Source: Paratrimastix pyriformis (Eukaryota > Preaxostyla > Paratrimastigidae). From it: a stretch of 64,000 nucleotides of DNA. Where the stretch lies: NCBI GenBank assembly GCA_027972325.1, contig JAPMOS010000071.1, positions 31,001 through 95,000 on the forward strand, in the 5' to 3' direction. Below the pieces are notes generated by a model. It saw only the letters and a program-made list of their open reading frames with translations. It was not told where the DNA came from and made no database searches. Below, piece after piece: positions 1 through 30,302 of the stretch; the stretch's first letter is position 1, and each line of letters starts with the position of its first letter. Made by a program: the position numbers and the translations under genes.

Positions 1-424
1 TGTGCAAAGGGGAGACCCCTGAAAGGGGAGATGTCACGCGGCCAGACGCTTTTTGCGAGCCGCTACTGCTGCCCCAAGGGCCTCCAAGTATCATTTCGCC
101 GGAGGGGATGCGGGGGGGGGGGGGGGGGGGGAAGGTATCGTCCGCCCACTTGTCAAAAAGTTATGGGAGCCGCTCGAAAAAAATGGACGGGGTGACACCA
201 TTTGTGGCCGGTGCCAGCGGAAAAAAATATGGGATGGAATTTTTTTCCCGATCCCATAATTAATCCTCCTGGTCACAACCCTCAAAAAAGTCGGGAAAAA
301 AGTGGGGAGAGGGCAGGCACGGGACGGACGCAGCTGGGCATACCAGGGGTCGTCCTGGGGTCCCGGGACCAGCTGGCCTTCCCGGGTCAGCTGCCGGTCC
401 TGTGGATTGAGATGAGATTGGGTG

Positions 425-715
425 AATCGTGTGAATCGTGTGATAACATGCGGTGGAAGGTGGTGGTGATAACATGCGGTGGTGTGATAACTGCGGTGGT
501 GTGATAACATGCGGTGGAAGGTGACACCCTTGATGGGGTGCTTAAAGGGGCGATAACCTCATGGCTGTGAGCCACTCACATAGACACGGACGGGGTGATA
601 TCCACACGGGGGTGATATCACACGAGGGGTGATCTCCACACGAGGTGATATCCACACGAGGTGATCTCCGCACGAGGTGATCTCCGCACGAGGGGTGATA
701 GCCACATATATCCAC
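425..715. repeat. Two short tandem-repeat patches
   Basis: At 425-525 the unit GTGTGATAACATGCGGTGG recurs with indels. At 588-705 the unit GATATCCACACGAGGT / GATCTCCGCACGAGGT recurs about seven times. Both sit left of the last clear hydantoinase exon, probably in an intron. Confidence 0.8.
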
Positions 716-744
716 ACACACACACGGACGGGGTGGGTCCTGAA

Positions 745-1502
745 GCCGAGCCGCTGACGGGCGGTGAAAGGGCAGTGGTCGGTCACCACAAAGTCCAGCC
801 CGACCCCACGGGCCAGCGCCTCAAAGAGCGGCTGAAATGGCGGGGGGGGAAGGGGGATGGTATGAGATATGATATTCTCATTCTCACACGGGCCAGCGCC
901 TCAAAGAGCGGCTGAAATGGAGGGAGGGAGGGAGGGAGGAGGGAGGGAGGGAGGGAGGGAGGGAGGGAGGGAGGGAGGGATATCGGCACGGACGGTGCAG
1001 CCCTCACGGGGCCGGAGCGGGGGCGACATGACGAGGCAGGTCGGGTCGGGATGGGTCTTGTAGAGGGACTCGTCGATGCACAGATACTGAACACGGGTCC
1101 CGAAAGTGGGGGGGGGGGGGGGAGGGAGGGAGGGAGGAGGGGGGAGGAGGAGGATGAGATGATGCTCAAAAACGGGAACCCGAAAAGAGAGAATCATCAC
1201 CTTTTGACGAGCTTGCATCTCCACAATGAATTGACCGCGGTCCCAGAATGAGAATGAGAATGATGGGCAGATGGCCGTGGCTCAAAAGACCGAACCCGGA
1301 AAAGAGATTGATTGCAGCCTGACCCACCACAATCGAATCTACCGCGGTGCCCTCAGTGCCTCCGGAATGCTGGGCAGATTGGGGGGGGGGCGGGAGGGCG
1401 GACCTGGGGCAGACTTCGCCCGAGAAGTCGAGTCCCGAGCGGCGGGCCTCCTCCACCAGCAGCGCACCCTGCCCACCCGGGTAAGGTCCACACATCCAAG
1501 AG

Positions 1503-1541
<39 letters not shown>

Positions 1542-2969
1542 GCAGCAACAACAACAACAACAGCAACAGTACAGTAGCAACAGCAACAGCAACAGCAAGA
1601 ACACCAACACCAACAACAGCAGGAGAAGCACAGCACGTCCCCCAACCAGCGGAAAGGCACCAAAGTGGCCGATCGGATGAGCGGTCGTTCATCAGAAGTG
1701 GGCTGGGGGGAGGGGGGGGGCAGCGAGGGGACGATAGGGGCATGGCGGCCGGACCTGGGGGGTGGAGACATGCACAATGTGGGTGTGCGCGTTGGGGACC
1801 CGGTGGGCCATGGCGACGATCACCCGGTTGGAGGCCACCTCGCCCTCGATGCAGTGGCACATCGGATGGTAGAAGGGCGCCGTGTGGCCGGCCGCCTTGT
1901 GCTCGGCCACCAACCGCTGGCTGAAATGACATAACCAAGGGGTAACATCCACCAAGTCAATACAAAAAAATCAAAAGTGTTTGTTTTTTTGTGATCAAAC
2001 GTGAGGTTCCTCACCCTTGTCAAAACAACAAACAAAACAAAACAACTATCTCAATCCAATCTCATCCTCTCTGTGAGTGCGCAAAAAAACACGAGGTCCT
2101 CACCCCCACCCGTGTCGAATATCTTGAATTTCCGTCACCTGGTCAGAGTGCGTTGTTTGATCCAGCATGATGAGGCTCCCACCCCCGTGACAGCACAAAA
2201 CCGACGCCACAGACATGGTGGGGAAGTCCTCCGAGTGGACGATGGTCAGCCCCCGGGCGCGGGCCACGGCGTTCATGGCCTTCTCCATGTCGGCCTCACC
2301 CAGGCGAACCCCGTCATAGGCGGTATACATCTGGGGTGGGAGCGACCCACGAGAACGAAAATAACTGTGAGGTGCGATCGGTGGGAGATTGGAGACCTTG
2401 AATGAAGTGACACCCTCCCGAGCAACCTGCTCCACCTCGGCAAGGGTCGCGTCATCGGCGCGGTTCACGGTCTATATCACCCAAGGATGAGATTCTTTTT
2501 GTGCCGGAACCAGAAAGTCGGGTGCAAACCATGTGGAATGAGAAATCAGTCAAGGAGCGAGCTTCCGCATCTGCACGACGCTTGCGATAGGCCTCCATGA
2601 GAGATTCCTTGGGGGTGGCCTCGATGAAATCCAGAAAAGTGGTCGTGCCACCATGGAGAGCTGCGTGAAAAATGTGACGCCGTGGCTAAATACGCAAAAC
2701 ACTTTCGGGATGTCCGGACCTGCCACAGATCCCGAGAAGAAGTCATCGGCCGAATAGATGTGGGCGCCACCCTGAGGGTACTCCAGATGGACATGGGGAT
2801 CAATACCACCCGGGAAGACAAGCTTGCCCTTGGCATCAATGATCGTGTCGGCGGTCTCGGTGATGTTGGCCTCCATCTTCATGATTTTCCCGTTGTCGAT
2901 TAAGAGATCCCAGCCAGCGTAGACGCATTCCTCAGTAGCAATGTTGCCGCCCTTGATCAAAATCTTCAT
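745..2969 (-). CDS. DPYS: Dihydropyrimidinase / D-hydantoinase, spliced; C-terminal part not resolved
   Basis: Cyclic amidohydrolase opening dihydropyrimidine or hydantoin rings. Start ATG at 2969 (MKILIKGGNIATEE). Exons that keep frame: 2969-2720, 2660-2530, 2471-2397, 2330-2211, 1916-1755, 1468-1404. Blocks near 1100-980 (YLCIDESLY, MSPPLRP) and 831-745 (LFEALA, TDHCPF) follow, but the junction into the first of these does not phase cleanly. All metal-ligand motifs are visible: HVH (about residues 59-61), the carboxylysine site TSFK (about 152), VHSE (about 184), HIVHVS (about 240) and the TDHCPF Asp. The remaining C-terminal third was not found. A possible exon at 430-310 (EGQLVPGPQDDPWYAQL) does not look like this family. 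The 831 acceptor and exon start are duplicated at about 886-920. Family assignment is firm; the left boundary is not. Confidence 0.88.
808..980. repeat. Duplicated acceptor plus exon start, then (GGGA)n
   Basis: The minus-strand acceptor and first ~28 bases of the exon starting at 831 (plus-strand text GGCCAGCGCCTCAAAGAGCG) occur at about 810-840 and again at about 888-920, 78 bp apart. The second copy runs directly into a GGGA array to about 980. Confidence 0.85.
1500..1625. repeat. (CAACAG)n / (CAG)n microsatellite
   Basis: Interrupted CAACAG, CAGCAG and CAACAA triplets, lying in the intron between hydantoinase exons 1916-1755 and 1468-1404. The long poly-Q, poly-L and poly-C frames it creates are not genes. 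Confidence 0.9.
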
Positions 2970-3052
2970 GATTTTACAACTGTGTGAGCGGCGAGGAAGT
3001 CGTGAGGAAAAAGGGATGTGAAAGTGACAGACAGAACTCCCGCTGGTGTGAG
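2970..3052. promoter_or_regulatory. Divergent intergenic promoter region, 83 bp
   Basis: Lies between the hydantoinase start (2969, minus) and the phosphodiesterase start (3053, plus). All 5' regulatory sequence for both genes must fit here or inside the genes. I see no clear TATA box. Confidence 0.5.
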
Positions 3053-5621
3053 ATGCTGAGCCGTTTGTGCGTTCTGCTTCTTGTGGCATCGGTTTTCTGC
3101 AAGAGAACCGATATCACTGTTATTGGCCATCGTGGTCATGGCTGCAGTGGTCCTTCTTGTATTTCCCAGATTCCAGAGGTTTGTCCATTGTCTTTTATTG
3201 CATATGGAGCTTCACCCCTTGTAGAACTCGATTCCAGCCTATCTCGCTGGCCGTGCCGAGGGCGCGGACCGCGTTGAGCTGGACACCTGGCTGACCGCCG
3301 ATAATCAGGTCTCTTCATCCATCTCTACTTTGTAATCATGTGGGACAGATTATTGTTGTTCACGGAGGTGCTGCCACCACCCATGGTTCTCTGGTCGGTT
3401 CTGTGGTCAACGAAGCCCCTGGTGGTGTGACCCCCCTGGTGGAGCAGACCAACTACGAGAACATCACCGAGTATCATGTCAAGGTCGGTTGGTTTTCTCA
3501 ACGAGGAGAGCCTTTATTCCTGGGGGGTCTGTAGATGCCCTGGGTTGTTGAGAAGCCTGCCAAGGGCTACGAGACGGACAGCTACCGGACCCCTTATCAG
3601 CCCTATATGCACCTGCCCCTGTTCAAGGATGTCCTGAAGGCTGTCTGCCCGACCGGGGCCAAGGTCCGTGTCACCCCTGACGTGTTTTTCATCCCCAAGT
3701 AGATTCAAGCGTGTGTGGTCTTTCATGCTCCATCATTTTCATGATGAAGGGGATCACCTCACCAAGTTGGGTACTGACCACGGGGAATAACCACACCCAC
3801 CACACACCTCCATCACCCCACCCGAGATCCATAGAAACCCTCTACCACACCCCAGGGTAATAAGCGCCCACACGCACATCCCAGAACGAGTTGGGTAATT
3901 GCAAAATTTACCCCCCCCCTCCCCTCCCTCCCTCCCTCCTCCCCCCCTCCCCACCCCACCCCAGATTCAGGTCGAGATGAAGGGCAACAACCCCAACCTG
4001 GCCCCGGCCCTGATTGCCCTGCTGCAGGAGATGGATTTGGTCGACTGCGTCCATGGGTTCTCCTCGTTCTACTGGGGTCTGTGGCCCCTTGGGGCCCTGT
4101 ATGGCCATATGGTTGGGGTCCTATATGGCTATATGGTTGGGGTCCTATATGGCCATGGGTTGGGGTCCTATATGGCCATGGGTTGGGGCCCAAGATGGGA
4201 CCATGGCGCTGTCCATGGTCTTGGGCCCTCTCTGGCCGTATGATTGGGGTCCGATATGGCCATGGAGTTCGGACCCGATGGTTGGGGCCCCATGTTTGGG
4301 GGCTCTGGTTGGGGGCTCTGGTTGGGGGATAATGATGATGATTGGATGAGGATGATGAGGACTGGTGGTGATGCTGATGACTGGATGATGAATCGGATGT
4401 CGATCGGATGACGATGTTTCTGGGTGCTGGGTGGTGGCCGCAGGAACGTACAACGGCCCCATTCAGGCCGATCTGTTCAAGCCGATCGTGGGAAAGTCGC
4501 CCGTGCCTCTCTTCCTCCTGTTCAACCTCGACACCTATCAGCTTCCCTCGTCCGTCCCCAATGAATGGGATGGCGTGCGTGCCATCAACATCATCATCAT
4601 CCAATCATCATCAGCATCATCAGCATCATCAGCATCATCAGCATCAGCATCATCAGCATCAGCATCATCATCATCGTCCAATCATCACCCGATCATCATC
4701 ATCATCATCACCCAATCATCACGCACCGCTTCTTTCTTCTTTTCCAACCCCCAGTGCCGACCAGGTGGTTGAGGCGGTGCGTGCGTATAACGCCTCGGGT
4801 ATCCATCCCTGCTTCGACCAATTCGATGAGCCCAACAAGACTTACATCATCCAGCGGGCTGCGCAGGAGGGTCCGCCGCCCACGCACACACACCCTTCCA
4901 ATACTTGACGATGACGATGGGTGGGAATGATCATCCACAGACCATGACACAAAGACACGCCTCCTGTTGAACACCTCCTCCTCCTCCTCCCCGCCCCCCC
5001 CCCAGGCTTTGCGGTCATGTCGTGGACTCCGGGCCACCGGGCGGACACACCCGACGAGATGCGGCACCTGATTGACAAGGGCCTCAAGGAGATCTGCACC
5101 AACGTCCGCTGCTGCCCTGATGATGTTGTTGATGAGGTGATCATGATGAGGAATGATGACTGGAATGATACTGATTGGATGATGCGCGGTCCCATTTTTT
5201 TGTGGTTCTGTGTCCCATATTTTTCTGGCTGGTGGTGGGGCCTGATGAGGACCTGCCACCTTGTGGTCAAGGCTATCACTGCGAAAGTTTTTTTCGCGAG
5301 TTTTTATCCACTGTGATACAGCCCTTACAGGGCTGGCATGCTCCCTCCCTATTCCGGAGAGGGGGCGTGTTTCCACTTTTTTTTCCCGGGGTTTGAGGTA
5401 ACGAATCACGTAGCTTCGCTCCAAAAAGCTCCGCAAGCTTTCTCTTTGCCTCGGGTTCCATCTTGGCTCTGTTTTTGTTTTCAGACCGCCCCCCACTTTT
5501 TTCTTCTGCCATTTGCGCATCCCGCCATCATTCCCTCGTATCTATTTTCGATATAATTTCCGCAATTTTCCTTCTTTTGCAGAATCCCGGCCAACTGCGG
5601 CGCATCCTCGACGCGATGTGA
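3053..5621 (+). CDS. Glycerophosphodiester phosphodiesterase-like protein with signal peptide
   Basis: Start ATG 3053 gives a hydrophobic leader (MLSRLCVLLLVASVFCKR) followed by TVIGHRGHG, then NSIPAYLAGRAEGADRVELD and TWLTADNQIIVVHGG: the GDPD layout HRG...E-x-D...VVH. The second catalytic His is kept, but the usual HD dipeptide reads HG. Exons: 3053-3178, 3225-3308, 3349-3483, 3535 to about 3669, 3965-4076, 4444 to about 4596, 4765-4870, 5006-5136 and 5583-5621 (ends LRRILDAM, TGA). Later blocks include IQVEMKGNN, FDQFDEP and GFAVMSWTPGHRAD, fitting the closing strands of the TIM barrel. Donors of exons 4 and 6 are uncertain because several GTs are possible. The leader suggests secretion or an ER/endolysosomal location. 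A non-glycerol phosphodiester substrate is possible given the altered HD motif. Confidence 0.85.
4085..4335. repeat. Tandem minisatellite in intron
   Basis: Degenerate units built on GGTTGGGGTCCTATATGGCC, about 20-25 bp each, directly after the donor at 4077. They degrade into GGCTCTGGTTGGG copies and then GAT repeats. Confidence 0.8.
4587..4725. repeat. (ATC)n array with CAGCATCAT variants
   Basis: ATC/AGC triplet array with CCAATCATC interruptions in a phosphodiesterase intron, ending just before the acceptor used at 4764. Confidence 0.9.
5190..5262. repeat. TCCCATA-type half-palindrome, intron copy
   Basis: Text TCCCATTTTTTTGTGG ... TGTCCCATATTTTTCTG followed by GGTGGTGGGGCCTGATGAGG. A close relative with the same order lies at about 60295-60355, 55 kb away in a DCAF1 intron. 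Confidence 0.7.
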
Positions 5622-6322
5622 CCCTCTGCTGCTTTTGCTGCGAACCAGACGAGAAAGAAACGCAGGGGGGGCTGCCAATGGCCTTGTGTCTCCTTTTTGT
5701 GTGTCAGGCCGACTTTGTTTGTTTCGGTGTAAAAATATCTCGAACAACAGTCTTCTCTCCGCTCATTGACTGGTGCGCACTGAAAGAAGATTGTCGACAA
5801 GGGGTGGCGACCTCCTCTACGAATCCTTGCGCCTTCGCATCATCATACGTTACTCTCCGTCTGGGGCCAACGAATCAATCCGGGAGAACACCAACAACAG
5901 CCAATGCACGCACGTCACATATGGGATGCCACTTAGGCCCGCGGGCTGGCCTGGACGGCCACGTATTTGTTCGGGCAAAGAGAAACCCATCGCGTCGCTC
6001 GTTCCACGTTCCGATGCTGACTTTGATGAGAGCGAATAACAAGGCGAATAACACTCATTTTTTGCATAAACAAACGCGGGTTCGCACGACGAGGCTCGCT
6101 CAACGGGAGGGGGATGCACTGGGGGGGATAGAGACGGGGGGGGGGGGGGGGGGGGGGGGAGACGGGTTTTCAAAACACCTCAAAAGTGTCGATGGAACGG
6201 GGGGGGGGGGAGCACAAACAATAAAATGAGCCCATTCGGAAAAAACAGTTGTGGGTTTCGAATTCCTCCTCCCCCCCCCCACCACACACACGCACACACA
6301 CAAAAAATAACACCAAAGGTCA
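5622..6322. other. Convergent intergenic spacer
   Basis: About 700 bp between the phosphodiesterase stop (TGA 5619-5621) and the stop of the large minus-strand gene (6323-6325). It must hold both 3' UTRs. It includes a G run at about 6137-6159 and a CA-rich patch near 6285. I see no gene here; the plus-strand open frame across it has no family resemblance. Confidence 0.6.
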
Positions 6323-18516
<12,194 letters not shown>

Positions 18517-18595
18517 AAATTTCAGTTACCAGCCGAATAGCATCCTTAGCCTGTTAGGTTGGAAACGCGTTTCTGCTGTTCGGCCGGCGAACTGA
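18517..18595. promoter_or_regulatory. Divergent intergenic promoter region, 79 bp
   Basis: Between the large minus-strand gene (start 18516) and the Trm13 gene (start 18596). It contains no repeats. Confidence 0.5.
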
Positions 18596-20576
18596 ATGAG
18601 CTCTCCCAGTTCATCCAGCCAATGTAAATTTGTTCTTTCGAGAGCCCCGCACAGACAGTGTCGTTTTCCTGCGATACCTGGCTCCGAGTATTGTGGAACT
18701 CACTCTCAATCCGACGATCGTATCCCCTGCCCGAACGACCCTTCTCATTTTGTCCACAAGTCCAAACTCCAGTCCCATTTGAACAAATGTCAATCTCGAC
18801 CCAGACAAAGCCCAAGTGACTCTTTTTGCCCCGAGGAAGAGGTTCCCTCCATCTGGGTGGATAATGTCAAGTACCCTCTGCGGGAAGCCTATTCCAAATG
18901 CGCAAACTTCGTGTCGCCACCCGAAATCCCTCCAACAGCGAAGATCTCCGACCCATCACCCACCCTCACCGAAGTGATCGATCGCATCGACAGGGCGTTC
19001 CGCGACATTCCCGCTCTGCCTCACCTTCCGCTCCGGCACCAGCCTCTGGAGGCGTTCGCATTGAATGACGACGACGACGAGTCTGACGATGCTGACGAAC
19101 CGGCAGACCGGAAGAGTGGCTCTCGCCCCGTTATGCCCCGCTCGGTCGGCCAGTCGAAACACTTCCACCAACTCTCGGCGATCTGTGCCCACCTGCACGC
19201 GCACGACCTTCTGGGACCACAGTTCTGCTATGCTGAGCTGGGAGCAGGCAAGGGGTCTCTCTCCCAGGCACTCTACTGCGCCCTGTTCGGCAGAACGGCA
19301 CCGCCACCACCTCCCGAGGGGATAGCCACCACCACAGCCCCACCGGCAAGGCCAAGGACGGTGAAACCACCGCCGGATGTCTACCCCACCCCGCGATTCG
19401 TACTGGTCGATCGGATGTCCCGCGCCCGACGAAGGGTCTGTCGACATGGGCGGATTCAACCCTCCCCTGCTCCTCCCCCTTCCCACCCTCGGCGGTCGGC
19501 GGAAAAACCCGAACCCTTGTAATCTGCGGGGTTTTCGACCATCCTGATGAGAAATCTGCATCCTCCCCCCACACCCCCACACCCCCACACCCCACCAGGT
19601 GGAGAACGCCCATCGTTTCGAGCCTGGCGTCTTCTCGCGTGTCTCGTGCAACCTGGAGCACCTCGTCCTGGCCCGCGTGCCCTCCCTCACCTCTCAGCCC
19701 TGCGCCGGCCTGGTTGCCGTCAGTAAGCACCTCTGTGGGTGCGCGACGGACTACGCCCTGCATGCGGCCATGCACTACAGCGCCGGTCCGTGCTGGCTGC
19801 TTGTTGATGTTGTTGTGTCTTGTCTGTCTGGGATCGTGGTTTCCTTTGTGTGGATCTGGCCGATGGGTGGGGGGATCGTGAAAGTCGTCCAGACTTCCAA
19901 CTCCACCCCCGCGGCGCTTCGTCATCGCCGAAATTCTCTTCCCTCCCTTCACGCCCCAGCCCACCCCACGGTGCCCCTCGCCGGGCTGGCCATGGCCACA
20001 TGCTGCCACCAGGTGTGCCGCTGGGAGACCTTCTTCGGGTGGCCCTATCTGGCCCAGGTCGGCCTGGGCGGCCCGGCCACCTTTCGCATGCTGGCCCGGA
20101 TGAGCTCATGGGCCGTGGGGCTGCCGGGAGAGGCTGCGGGCGGGGTTTCGCGACCGGATGAGGCCAGCAGCAGCACCGGGGGACCTTCTCCCGGCGTGGT
20201 CCCATCCGGGGTACCAGCCGCAACAACTGAGGTGGCTGAGGTACCATCCACCGGGGTACCATCCACCACCGGGGTACCATCCACCAGCACCGGGGCACCA
20301 TCCACCAGCACCGGGGCACCATCCACCAGCACCGGGGCACCATCCACCAGCACCGGGGCACCATCCACCAGCACCGGGGCACCATCCACCACGACCCTCC
20401 CGATCGCAGCACGACGGGCGCTCGGCCGGCGGGTGAAGATTCTGCTCGATTGGGCACGCGTCCTGCGGCTGCGCGAGTCGGGCTTCCCCGAGGCGACCCT
20501 CTGCACGTATGCCGACGAGAGTGTGACCCCCGAGAACCGGCTCATTGTGGCGGTGGCCCCTGGGGCCGGGAGGTGA
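18596..20576 (+). CDS. TRMT13: Trm13-type tRNA 2'-O-methyltransferase
   Basis: SAM-dependent enzyme methylating the 2'-O of residue 4 in the acceptor stem of certain tRNAs. Exons 18596-19435, 19599-19785 and 19960-20576 join with matching phases (0 and 1); stop TGA 20574-20576. The N-terminus has the family's two zinc sites: C10-C22-C33-H36 and C45, H51, H61, C65 (RIPCPNDPSHFVHK). Then come an acidic stretch, the SAM loop ELGAGKGSLSQAL, VSKHLCGCATDYAL, MATCCHQVCRW with GLGGPATFRMLARMSSWAV, and the C-terminal RLIVAVAPGAG, all in family order. Oddity: a Ser/Thr-Gly-Ala-Pro minisatellite (20225-20395) inserted in exon 3 between conserved blocks. Donors are GTCTGT and GTCCGT. The first exon is 840 nt, unusually long for this window. 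Confidence 0.95.
20225..20395. repeat. In-frame 21-bp minisatellite inside TRMT13 exon 3
   Basis: Units of GGGGCACCATCCACCAGCAC, 21 bp, about six copies, encoding STSTGAP. It keeps frame, so the enzyme tolerates the insert. Confidence 0.9.
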
Positions 20577-20972
20577 TCGCTGTTCTTCCCTCTTCCTCTT
20601 CCCCTTGGCTGGACAGAAAAATGTGTTGATTTTTTGCCGAAACCCGAGTTTGGGCGCCGCCTTTCCACCCGTTCCAATCGAAAACCGACGAAAAGGCTCG
20701 ACCTCACCACAACCAAAACGCGAAGGAGCGTGGGCATGACAGGAGAATCACACATGTACCACACACATCAACGTCTTGTTGTGTAACGCGGGACGCGAAG
20801 GCGGGAGGCTTCGCCTGCGTCCTCGCAAATCCACACTTGTGGATACACGCCGGGAGGATGTCAAACATCAACATCAACATCAACATCGGCATCGGCATCG
20901 GCATCGGCATCGGCATCAACATCAACATCGACAACATCAACATCAACTCGCGCCTTGGCGCCATGCGTTACA
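20577..20972. other. Convergent spacer with dispersed-element pieces and CATCGG/CATCAA repeats
   Basis: Between the TRMT13 stop and the CHAT-LRR gene stop (TAG 20973-20975). 20772-20835 contains a rearranged piece of the GACATGCTG element (CTGCGTCCTCGCAAATCCAC), 20866-20945 is CATCAA/CATCGG hexamers, and 20945-20975 is the element's other end (GCGCCATGCGTTACAC), overlapping the stop codon. No gene seen. Confidence 0.65.
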
Positions 20973-27847
<6,875 letters not shown>

Positions 27848-27930
27848 CGCAGAACTCCCGACCCAAAACTAAAAAGAGGATTGCCTATCTCCCCCCCCTG
27901 TCAAATAAAGCATAAAAAAGAAAAAAGGAC

Positions 27931-28001
27931 GATCCAGATGGGACTCGAACCCACAACCCTCAGATCCGAAGTCTGATACGCTTCCATTGCGCCACTGGAC
28001 C
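27931..28001 (-). tRNA. tRNA-Arg (anticodon TCG)
   Basis: Cloverleaf reads 5' to 3' on the minus strand: acceptor GGTCCAG pairs CTGGATC; anticodon stem TCAGA/TCTGA with loop CTTCGGA (anticodon TCG); T arm contains GGTTCGAGTCC (B box). 71 nt, no intron, no encoded CCA. A T-rich run follows on the minus strand (TCCTTTTTTC). It lies between TRAPPC12 and the CHAT-LRR gene, both also on the minus strand. Confidence 0.95.
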
Positions 28002-28058
28002 GCGTTGAATTACGGTAAGGTGGGCCAAGCGTTCAAATAGCATGCTTGTGGTCCGTTT

Positions 28059-30267
28059 TTAGAGCGGGCCCACCGCCGTGCCGTTACTGGACATGGGGTT
28101 ATTCACACCTATGGTGCTCCCGCCCAGCATCACCGTGGCCGAGACGGAGGCCAGGGAACCGGGGAGGATGATGTGTTCGGGCCCATACAGTTGGGTCAGC
28201 CGCACCAGAAGGGACTTGCGCTCGGTGGCGCGGGGGTGCCCAATGTCGTAGAGCTGAGCCAAGTTGTCGAGCAGGGTCTGGCGGGAGGGAGCGGAGGGGG
28301 GCGAAGGATGGGATGGGATGAGACGGGGGAACAGGACATCCACCACCACCAAGGCCACAGTCATCAGACGGGAGGTAACATCCATACTGCAGGGTTCCAT
28401 CCTCACAGTCATCAGACTGGGGGGGAAATCTCCATCCACCCCACATCCACCACAGGGGTACCCAAAGACCACGACCGCAGCATCATCGCCCACTCCAGGG
28501 CACCATCGACCACCTCAGTCATCACCCCAGGGGGCACCATCCACCACCTCAGTCATCACTCCAGGGGCACCACCCACCACGGGGCACCATCCACAAGATG
28601 GGCACCGACATCACACTCAGTCATCACCAGCACAGTCGTCACCACAGGGGGTCACAGCCACCAGCACAGCCATCACGACACAGCACAGTCATCACCACAG
28701 TCATCGCCACAGGGGGTACGGACCGTGTTGAGGGTGTGATAGGGGTCCTCCCGGATGCACTGCTCCAGGGTGGTGATGGCCTCGTCCACCCGCACCTTCA
28801 TCAGGTAGCAGATCTGCGTGGGATGGCGGGTGTGGACGGGATGGATGGATGGATGGATGGGGGGGGGGGGGTGGTGGTGGTGGTGGTGGTGGTGTGATTG
28901 GCTGCTTGGATGACAGGTGGCAGGTGACAGGTATGCTGCTGCAGCTGCTGATGATGCTGATGCTGATCGCACAAGCAGCGCCCACCGAGAGGTCATTGGC
29001 GGCGGCTGTGTTCGTCGGCTCCACCAATGATGCTGATGCTGATGCTGATGCTGATGCTGATGCTGATGTTGACGCCGATGCTGATGTTGATGCACAGACC
29101 GAGAGGTTATTGGCGGCGGCTGTGTTCGTCGGCTCCAGCTCGAGCACGGCCTTGAAATGGCCGATGGCTGCGTCGGTATCACCCTGGGCAACAGCCAGTA
29201 GTCCCCTGCGGGGTGGCGAGCCCGCGCAGGAGCACGGGGGAGAGGACAGGAGATTTTCGAATTTATTTATGACTTAGTTTTTTGACCGCAAAAACTCGCT
29301 AAATTTTTGTCTGGCGATTCAATATGCGATTTCAGTCCAAACTGGGAAATGACGCTTGACTCCGGATCAGACATACACGGACACACGGACACAGACACGA
29401 GGCGGAGGCCAGGACCAAGAGTCAGACAGCAGGCACGGACCGCATCATGGAGACCAGGGCGTGGCGTTGGCCGGCAGTCTGCTCCATCCGGGCGACGGCC
29501 CGCTGGGCCCCCGCCAAGTCGCCCATCTGCCCCGGGTTGGTGAGTGATGATGAGGATGATGATGATGATGAGTGATTGGATGACTGGATGATGATGATGA
29601 ATGGATGATTGGATGATGATGATGATACGTAATGCTGATGACTGGATGATGATGATTGGATAATGATGATTGGATGATGATTGGATGATGATTGGATGAT
29701 GATTGGATGATGACTGGATGCTGCTGATGATGCTGATGATGATGCTGCTGATGATGACTGGAGGATGATGATCCTGGATGATGATGACTGGATATCCGAT
29801 GGTGACGGTCGAGCGGGGGGCGGACGGCCAGACCTCGATCAACACCCGGCAGACGTGCGACCAGATGACTTCAGGGGCGGGCGACCTGACCACAGCCAGA
29901 TGTCATGCGTTTCCATTCAACGAGGCCACAACATGGCGATGGGGGGACGCGGCCACCCATTGATTGATCAGGCCCAATCCAAAACAGGACGGAGAGGTGA
30001 GGGAACCGAACGGGGGAGAGGCAGGCCAGCCGGGGGAATGGGAAAGCCAGACAGGACAGACAGAGGCAGGGCCTCGCCGAGGGCGTTCAGTGCCAGCGCG
30101 TAGTCCTTGCGGCCCGTGTGGAAGGTGGCCAGGGCGAGATAGACACGCACCAGGTCCTGCCGGGTCCGCTCGATCAGCTGAGACCGGGTGGGCGGCTGGC
30201 GCAGCTCGGCTGTGGTGGTGAGGAGGATGATGATGATTGGATGATGATGATGATGATGATGATGATC

Positions 30268-30302
<35 letters not shown>

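Noticed and set aside
310-430. Hydantoinase C-terminal exon
   Set aside because: The minus-strand text EGQLVPGPQDDPWYAQL follows a CCACAG acceptor and could be an exon, but it does not resemble the family's C-terminus, so it is not included in the model.
1312-1680. Poly-Gln protein on the plus strand
   Set aside because: CAACAG repeat within an intron of the minus-strand hydantoinase; flanking text is that gene's exon read in the wrong strand.
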